Below are positions 8,048 through 12,466 of a DNA stretch of 12,466 nucleotides, piece after piece. The DNA is from an uncultured Microbacteriaceae bacterium (GTDB lineage: Bacteria; Actinomycetota; Actinomycetes; Actinomycetales; Microbacteriaceae): assembly GCA_903882245.1 (NCBI GenBank), contig CAIRWJ010000147.1, forward strand, positions 1 through 12,466, in the 5' to 3' direction. The notes below the pieces were generated by a model. It worked only from the letters and a program-made list of their open reading frames with translations. It was not told the DNA's origin and made no database searches. Position numbers and translations under genes: made by a program. The stretch's first letter is position 1; each line of letters begins with the position of its first letter.

Positions 8048-9369
8048 CGTCGCCCCGGTTTTGCCATGATCCTCACGCCAAACTCGCGCCAGTTTTTTGG
8101 GAAATCCCTCGAGAGTTTTACCGGAGGAAGTGGCGGAAGTTGGTTGATTCGCTGGATGGCGTCGGCCCACCCCTGAACATCAAACGGGTCGATTATGGTC
8201 ACCGCGTTGTTGCCGAACTTCGTCGCGAGTTCCGGAAGGGCGGTCGAATTCGCGACGAGAACGCGCTTTCCGCGCGACAGCGCTTCGACAACGGGAAGCC
8301 CGTAGCCCTCGGCGAGTGAGGGAACCGCGACAACGTCTACCGCGTCATAAATGGCGAGGAGTTCGGCGTCCGAGACGATACCTTCGATGCTGATGCGCGA
8401 GCGTTGCTCTGGAGTGCACGCATCGAGAGCGCTCTGCAAAACGTCGTCGGCCATCATTGAATAGCCCGCGAGAATTCCGAGGCGGGCATCCTCCCCTTTA
8501 TTGAGAAGTTCGCGAATTGCCGAGACGACCACGTGAAAGTTTTTTCTTTTGTCCAATTGCCCAATCAGGAGGACACGAATTGACGAATCCTGGAAAATTC
8601 GTTTGGCAAGCGAGTCGTCTTTGTGGCCAGTCGAGCTGAAATGCGGCCACGGTAGGTAGACCACCGAACGGTTCTGTTCGTGATTTGGTCCCGTTTCCAA
8701 CAGATCAAGAAAGCGGAGATATTGGCTCAATGTGAATTCGGAATTGGTAATGACGTCGGTCGCATCGCTCACCGCATCGAGATACTCAAGATGAAGGCTG
8801 CGGACACCGCCGATGCTCTCTCGTTCAAAAAGATGCCGATGAGACAACGGGAACAGGTCATGAACATAAATGATGCTGCGCATGACTTTTTTGGCAAATA
8901 CATCCTGCATTGCCCATGTGTGGAAGGGCTTTACTGGAATGTCCATCATGAGATAGGTCTGATTGGGGTTGGGCTCCCATATCGGCTGCGCCTTGAGGGA
9001 ATACGTTCTTTCAACAGCCTGGGACTGCAGGTTGCGGGCGATGAATTTCTTTAGCCAGAAGTATGCAGGGCGTGCGAATGGAATCTCGCGCAACAGGCTC
9101 CGAGAGGACGTTCGGCGCGCTTTCTCAACGACACCAACAGTTGCCTTTTCTGCAGCCGCTCGCGCTTGGGCGATTACCCCACCGCTTTCGCGAACCACAA
9201 TGTTTCCCAGTTCGGGGACGCTGCGCCACACATTTGCGTCATAGTCATACCTGATGAATTCGATGTCATCCGAGTGTGCCGCAATAAACTGACGGACGAC
9301 CCGCTGCACACCGGTCGTGAAATTCATCTCCGCAATTGCGGTGATGTCAAGAGCAATGGGTTTTGTCAC
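8044..9369 (-). CDS. GT4-type (GT-B fold) glycosyltransferase, group 1 family
   Basis: This 441-residue retaining glycosyltransferase is expected to transfer a sugar from a nucleotide donor to a growing glycan at the cytoplasmic face. The N-terminal acceptor-side domain contains LDITAIAE...TTGVQRVVR (7-26), resembling the TGIQRVVR loop of many mannosyl- and rhamnosyl-type GT4 enzymes, and YVHDLFPL (168-175). The C-terminal donor domain has LLIGQLDKRKNFHVVVSAI (267-285) and VPSLAEGYGLPVVEALSRG (349-367), which includes the E-x7-E pair (E354 and E362) typical of this family. An insertion of about 75 residues (60-135) after the first motif is Arg/Ala-rich and less conserved in appearance. The start is GTG at 9369, giving a GTGA overlap with the upstream sulfotransferase stop, and it overlaps the GT61 start by 4 bases. 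Donor specificity is unknown; products made from the RmlB intermediate are possible. Confidence 0.92.
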   Translation of the reverse strand: MTKPIALDITAIAEMNFTTGVQRVVRQFIAAHSDDIEFIRYDYDANVWRSVPELGNIVVRESGGVIAQARAAAEKATVGVVEKARRTSSRSLLREIPFARPAYFWLKKFIARNLQSQAVERTYSLKAQPIWEPNPNQTYLMMDIPVKPFHTWAMQDVFAKKVMRSIIYVHDLFPLSHRHLFERESIGGVRSLHLEYLDAVSDATDVITNSEFTLSQYLRFLDLLETGPNHEQNRSVVYLPWPHFSSTGHKDDSLAKRIFQDSSIRVLLIGQLDKRKNFHVVVSAIRELLNKGEDARLGILAGYSMMADDVLQSALDACTPEQRSRISIEGIVSDAELLAIYDAVDVVAVPSLAEGYGLPVVEALSRGKRVLVANSTALPELATKFGNNAVTIIDPFDVQGWADAIQRINQLPPLPPVKLSRDFPKNWREFGVRIMAKPGRR

Positions 9370-10397
9370 AGAGAGTTCTCTTCCACTTGGCGAATCCAGT
9401 CATCCCAGCTCTCGCGGTGCGAGGACTGCATGGATCTTAACTTTCGGTTGCTGATGAGAAATCGGCGCATCACCCACTGGCGATCCGACGTGGACATCGC
9501 CCACGGTGTGAACGGGCTTCCGTCGTCTTCAGGTAAACCGGCGATCGCTTGGGTGTGATACTTGATCCACCTAGGCGTCCACGCTGCGGTCAGACGCGGG
9601 CGAAACGGTGGCCATATCCACGCGAAACGTGCGATAGATTTCACCCATGCCAGATTCTTCATCCCGAACGAGGAGAAGGTCGGATGAATGCGCAGTCCTT
9701 CGATTCCGTCCACCCGAGGAGCAAGTCCTAAGTCAGCGAATTGGAAAATCCTGTCAATCGTTCCAAACGAACCCTGGTCTTCCTCGTCGTAGGGCACAAC
9801 GATGACATGTTCCGGACCGACAACGTCCGCCCACCGATGGTACTGAGCAACGTAATCCAAGGCCGCGAAATCGCGAAGACGCGGGATTTTGGACATTTCC
9901 CAGCGTGGGTTTAGCGTCACCCAGCGTTTTTCCCACATTTTCATGTGCTGAGCGATCATCGAACTGACGAGTTTGTCCTGCCGACGCGCGATAAACAGAT
10001 AATCCACCACCTCGAAATGTCGTCGCAAAACGGTGTCGAGGTGGCTTGGGTCAAATCTAGGTAGACCGGTCTCTACGACGAAAATCGCGGTCGCAGTTGG
10101 TAGTTTTGTCGAGCGAAGCGCACCTGCCACCTTCCCTAAAGCCACGTCTACATCGCTTCCCGGCAAGGATGCGTCGTTCCGATGTCTCGAGGGGCGGAAT
10201 TCTCTCCGCATCAAACGTTCTAGTTGGTTTCGCTGTCGAACGATATCGCCGTCTTCCCCGAACCACAGATCTCCTGTGGGATAGATGATGCCTTTAGGTG
10301 TCGTTCCACGTTTGTTGGTTAGCGTCAAATAGCGGGACAGAGCGGTGGTTCCGGTTTTGATGGGGCCGAGATGAACGAGTGCGCGAGTGACGGTCAT
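9366..10397 (-). CDS. Sulfotransferase-like protein, third of three tandem paralogs
   Basis: This is a predicted PAPS-dependent sulfotransferase of 343 residues. The N-terminal LVHLGPIKTGTTAL (7-20) is the 5'-phosphosulfate-binding loop; it is not a Walker A motif because it lacks GKS/T. VDYLFIARRQ with Arg138 and Ser146 eight residues later forms the 3'-phosphate-binding site. Glu109 (FVVET) sits where the paralogs also have Glu and may be catalytic. Paralog-wide landmarks are YPTGDLWF (39-46), LDY...W, VPYDEED, RIHPTFS and a terminal W-x2-W pair. It has an insertion of about 10 residues after the Arg/Ser site (MSKIPRLRDFAALDY). The ATG at 10397 is chosen because it makes an ATGA overlap with the upstream gene and places the first beta strand at the N-terminus; an upstream ATG at 10436 would only add a non-homologous MDRMVCADPGSGD. 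The acceptor is unknown and probably a glycan. Confidence 0.87.
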   Translation of the reverse strand: MTVTRALVHLGPIKTGTTALSRYLTLTNKRGTTPKGIIYPTGDLWFGEDGDIVRQRNQLERLMRREFRPSRHRNDASLPGSDVDVALGKVAGALRSTKLPTATAIFVVETGLPRFDPSHLDTVLRRHFEVVDYLFIARRQDKLVSSMIAQHMKMWEKRWVTLNPRWEMSKIPRLRDFAALDYVAQYHRWADVVGPEHVIVVPYDEEDQGSFGTIDRIFQFADLGLAPRVDGIEGLRIHPTFSSFGMKNLAWVKSIARFAWIWPPFRPRLTAAWTPRWIKYHTQAIAGLPEDDGSPFTPWAMSTSDRQWVMRRFLISNRKLRSMQSSHRESWDDWIRQVEENSL

Positions 10398-11407
10398 GTC
10401 GCCGGACCCAGGGTCTGCGCAAACCATTCGGTCCATCGCACGCTGTTCCCCTCATCACCCAATTTGTCGCGGAATTCTTTGTTGGATTTTCGGTAGGCCT
10501 CGCCAATGAAGGAACGTTCGGCTAGAGAGAGTGTCCATGTGTCACTGGGTCCCCTCGAATTCAGCTTTAATTCATCGTGTGCTTGACGCACTGTGAAGTT
10601 AAAAAACCTGCGGCACAGGCCGCGGGCTCCCGGAATCACCGAGAGACGAAGCGCCCACCGTTTGATCGACGCCAAATCGCTCATCCGCTTGTGAGAGAAG
10701 GTCGAATGAATTCTTTCCCCATCAACTAGATCCGGGCTGTGGGGGAAATCGCCGAACCCGACAGCGCTGAAAATATCTTGAGACAGGTCCGTTGTGCCAA
10801 CAACTGATCGATACGGAACAAAGTGAACCGCGTAATCTTTAGAACCCGTGTTCCATTTGTCCCACAACCGCGAATAGTCATACGACCCGCGACCCGCGTG
10901 TTTTCGAGTGAAGGCCTCGGTATCGAGTGCGGTAACGTCCGTGCGGTCCCACATGCGTATCTGCTGCGCAAGTAGCGACCGAATTGCGCTCTGCTGGTCG
11001 CGCGCGACAATGACGAAATCCACAGAATCAAAATACTCCCGCAACACTTTTCCGAGTTTGGAAGTGGCACGTTGATCGCCAATCTCACACACCATCACCA
11101 CTCGAACATCCCCGCCTCGTCTGGTCGCTTCAGCCACAATTGCGGATAGTCGTCGACGGATTAGAGCAGGAGTTGCATCCGTATTTCGTCGACGTTCTCC
11201 TGCGCCTTTGAGCGGCGCAACGGCAAGTTCGACGAGGTCGTGATGTTTGACTATTTCGCCCCGGGCCGGAAACCACAAGTCGCCCGTTGGATAAACCACG
11301 GTTGGCGGAAGTGCTCCGGCTGACGAGAGTCGAGATAAATGGTACGCAAACGAGCTGGTTCCGGTTTTCATCGGCCCCAGGTGGACAAGGAGTCGAACCT
11401 GTGACAT
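10394..11407 (-). CDS. Sulfotransferase-like protein, second of three tandem paralogs
   Basis: A 337-residue paralog of its neighbours. It has LVHLGPMKTGTSSF (7-20) as the 5'-phosphosulfate loop, with Ser in place of the second Thr. FVIVARDQQSAIRS (131-144) provides Arg136 and Ser144 for the 3'-phosphate of PAPS, and Glu108 is in VCEIG. YPTGDLWFPARG (39-50), YDYSRLWDKW (176-185), FVPYR (196-200) and RIHSTFSHKRM (232-242) line up with the other copies, and it ends in RWTEWF. The pocket-forming stretch at about 60-100 (Arg-rich) and the C-terminal third differ strongly between copies, which suggests different acceptor sites. The ATG directly follows the TAA of the upstream gene with no spacer, and a GGGGAT in that gene's end can serve as the ribosome site. 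Its own stop overlaps the next start by 4 bases. Confidence 0.87.
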   Translation of the reverse strand: MSQVRLLVHLGPMKTGTSSFAYHLSRLSSAGALPPTVVYPTGDLWFPARGEIVKHHDLVELAVAPLKGAGERRRNTDATPALIRRRLSAIVAEATRRGGDVRVVMVCEIGDQRATSKLGKVLREYFDSVDFVIVARDQQSAIRSLLAQQIRMWDRTDVTALDTEAFTRKHAGRGSYDYSRLWDKWNTGSKDYAVHFVPYRSVVGTTDLSQDIFSAVGFGDFPHSPDLVDGERIHSTFSHKRMSDLASIKRWALRLSVIPGARGLCRRFFNFTVRQAHDELKLNSRGPSDTWTLSLAERSFIGEAYRKSNKEFRDKLGDEGNSVRWTEWFAQTLGPAT

Positions 11408-12424
11408 TTAGATCCCCGTCGCCTTAAACCACGAGCGCCATTCAGGCTGAGTTGATTGGGGCCCCAACGCCTTTCGGAGGTCGTCCCCGAGATTTCCGTA
11501 AAGCTCGACAATCCGAGCTCGGTCCTCAGGGGAAATCACCCAATCTCCGGAATCAGACGAACGAGTTTTGAATCCCGCTCGCATAACTTTGGATCGGTCG
11601 GCATTCAGGATTCGCACGAAAAGTGAGTGAATAACCTCGGCAAGAAACGGAACCCGCTCGAGGTAGGGTTTCATTTTTTTCAACGCGACAAGGCGCTTTA
11701 ACGATGACAACGGGAGACTGGGGTGAATTCGACGTGAACCAAAATCACCCTCTAATCGGATGGCCGATTTTCCGGTCACAATTTTCATGAAACGATCCAC
11801 AACGGAATACCCGTCCGATTCGTCTTCGAAATAGGGAATCAAGTGAAACTCGGCGATGGGCAGTTCTTGCAACTGCACAAGCATGCGCCGGTAATCGTAG
11901 CCGATTGATCCGTTGCGGTGCTTGAGCATCCCATACAAATCAAGATCGGCACGATCCGATCGCCATTCTTTGATTTTGTGAACGAGCAGCGATTGGGTCG
12001 CCTCTACCGGGGACCGAACTGCCAAAACAAAAACCACTTCATCAAACGTTGTGTTAAGAAGTTCCACCAAGCGCCCAAGGTTCGATCGGCCGACTAACGT
12101 TTCGCTAATGAACACCGCTGTCCGCCGCGATCCGCGTCCCTTGGCGATGTGCGCGGCGAGATCGCGGACTTTGCGTGCCACGTTATCTGGAGTTTGAATC
12201 GCTGTTTTGCGACCCGCCTTGCGTCGTCCGTCTGGGTACAAATAATCCGCGAGTTGTCCGTGTTTCGTGATACTTCCTGATGCAGGAAACCACAGATCGC
12301 CAGCGGGATAAACAACGTCGGCCGGAAGAATTCCGGCCCTGTGTGCTGCCGAAAAGTAAGCACCAATCGCGGTTGTCCCAGTTTTCATCGGTCCAACGTG
12401 AACAACTACTCGTGTAGTTGCCAT
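11408..12424 (-). CDS. Sulfotransferase-like protein, first of three tandem paralogs
   Basis: This 338-residue predicted PAPS-dependent sulfotransferase is the first complete gene of the minus-strand operon in the window. VVVHVGPMKTGTTAIGAY (6-23) is the 5'-phosphosulfate loop. LAVRSPVEATQS (134-145) gives Arg137 and Ser145 with the classical R-x-P spacing of the 3'-phosphate-binding motif. Of the copies it has the most canonical form. Glu108 (FISET) is the candidate catalytic residue by alignment. YPAGDLWFPASG (39-50), YDYRRML (176-182), IPYFEDE (196-202) and RIHPSLPL (232-239) match the paralogs, and the C-terminus carries EWRSWF. No signal peptide or membrane helix is visible, so it should be cytosolic like other PAPS-using enzymes. 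A strong ribosome site supports the ATG at 12424. Acceptor unknown. Confidence 0.88.
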   Translation of the reverse strand: MATTRVVVHVGPMKTGTTAIGAYFSAAHRAGILPADVVYPAGDLWFPASGSITKHGQLADYLYPDGRRKAGRKTAIQTPDNVARKVRDLAAHIAKGRGSRRTAVFISETLVGRSNLGRLVELLNTTFDEVVFVLAVRSPVEATQSLLVHKIKEWRSDRADLDLYGMLKHRNGSIGYDYRRMLVQLQELPIAEFHLIPYFEDESDGYSVVDRFMKIVTGKSAIRLEGDFGSRRIHPSLPLSSLKRLVALKKMKPYLERVPFLAEVIHSLFVRILNADRSKVMRAGFKTRSSDSGDWVISPEDRARIVELYGNLGDDLRKALGPQSTQPEWRSWFKATGI

Positions 12425-12431
12425 GGTGAAT

Positions 12432-12438
12432 CTCCTTT
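12432..12438 (-). promoter_or_regulatory. Strong ribosome binding site (AAAGGAG) for the first sulfotransferase gene
   Basis: On the minus strand AAAGGAG lies 7 bases before the ATG at 12424, an ideal Shine-Dalgarno distance. It is much stronger than the signals inside the operon, consistent with this gene being translated independently and the four downstream genes being mainly coupled. Only 42 bases upstream of the start are visible and no promoter can be seen. Confidence 0.75.
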
Positions 12439-12466
12439 GTTCCCAAGCATCGCAGTGAATCGTTAC

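Noticed and set aside
8048..8170. Upstream ATG at 8170 for the GT61 gene
   Set aside because: It would overlap the GT4 gene by about 127 bases; the ATG at 8047 forms the same 4-base overlap seen at the other junctions of the operon.
10398..10436. Upstream ATG at 10436 for the third sulfotransferase
   Set aside because: It adds 13 residues without similarity to the paralogs, whose first beta strand begins right after the ATG at 10397.

Overview
The window looks like a cell-surface glycan locus from a bacterium of moderate GC content (mid-50s % by eye). It is probably actinobacterial, but that is a low-to-moderate confidence inference. It rests on the fused CysN-CysC protein, the resemblance of the aldehyde dehydrogenase to mycobacterial GabD2, and frequent GTG starts with very tight gene packing. 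Nearly every base is coding. There are no rRNA or tRNA genes, insertion sequences, CRISPR arrays or convincing rho-independent terminators.

Layout from left to right. (1) The left edge cuts into a plus-strand gene (to 620) that encodes the C-terminal 205 residues of a sulfotransferase-like protein. (2) Convergent to it is a minus-strand pair, rmlB (dTDP-glucose 4,6-dehydratase, 3063 to 2065) followed without a gap by an NAD(P)-dependent aldehyde dehydrogenase (2064 to 664). (3) A 137-bp divergent intergenic region (3064-3200) contains a long inverted repeat just before the next gene. (4) A plus-strand operon follows: cysD (3201-4121), a cysN-cysC fusion (4121-5938) and an unrecognised multi-pass membrane protein (5944-6855). 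(5) Convergent to that is a minus-strand operon of five genes entering from the right edge. It holds three paralogous sulfotransferase-like proteins (12424 to 11408, 11407 to 10394, 10397 to 9366), a GT4-type glycosyltransferase (9369 to 8044) and a GT61-type glycosyltransferase (8047 to 6860). Its junctions are a zero-base gap and then three 4-base overlaps.

How the genes fit together (inference). CysD and CysNC convert sulfate and ATP to APS and then PAPS, the universal sulfate donor. The four sulfotransferase-like paralogs carry the residues expected for PAPS binding. The two glycosyltransferases and RmlB supply glycan assembly and a deoxysugar precursor. No APS/PAPS reductase or sulfite reductase is present, so the local PAPS module looks dedicated to sulfation rather than cysteine synthesis. 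This is analogous to the linkage of nodPQ with nodH in rhizobia. The best reading is a pathway for a multiply sulfated surface polysaccharide or glycolipid. Export and polymerisation genes, other deoxysugar genes and the rest of the left-hand sulfotransferase presumably lie outside the window.
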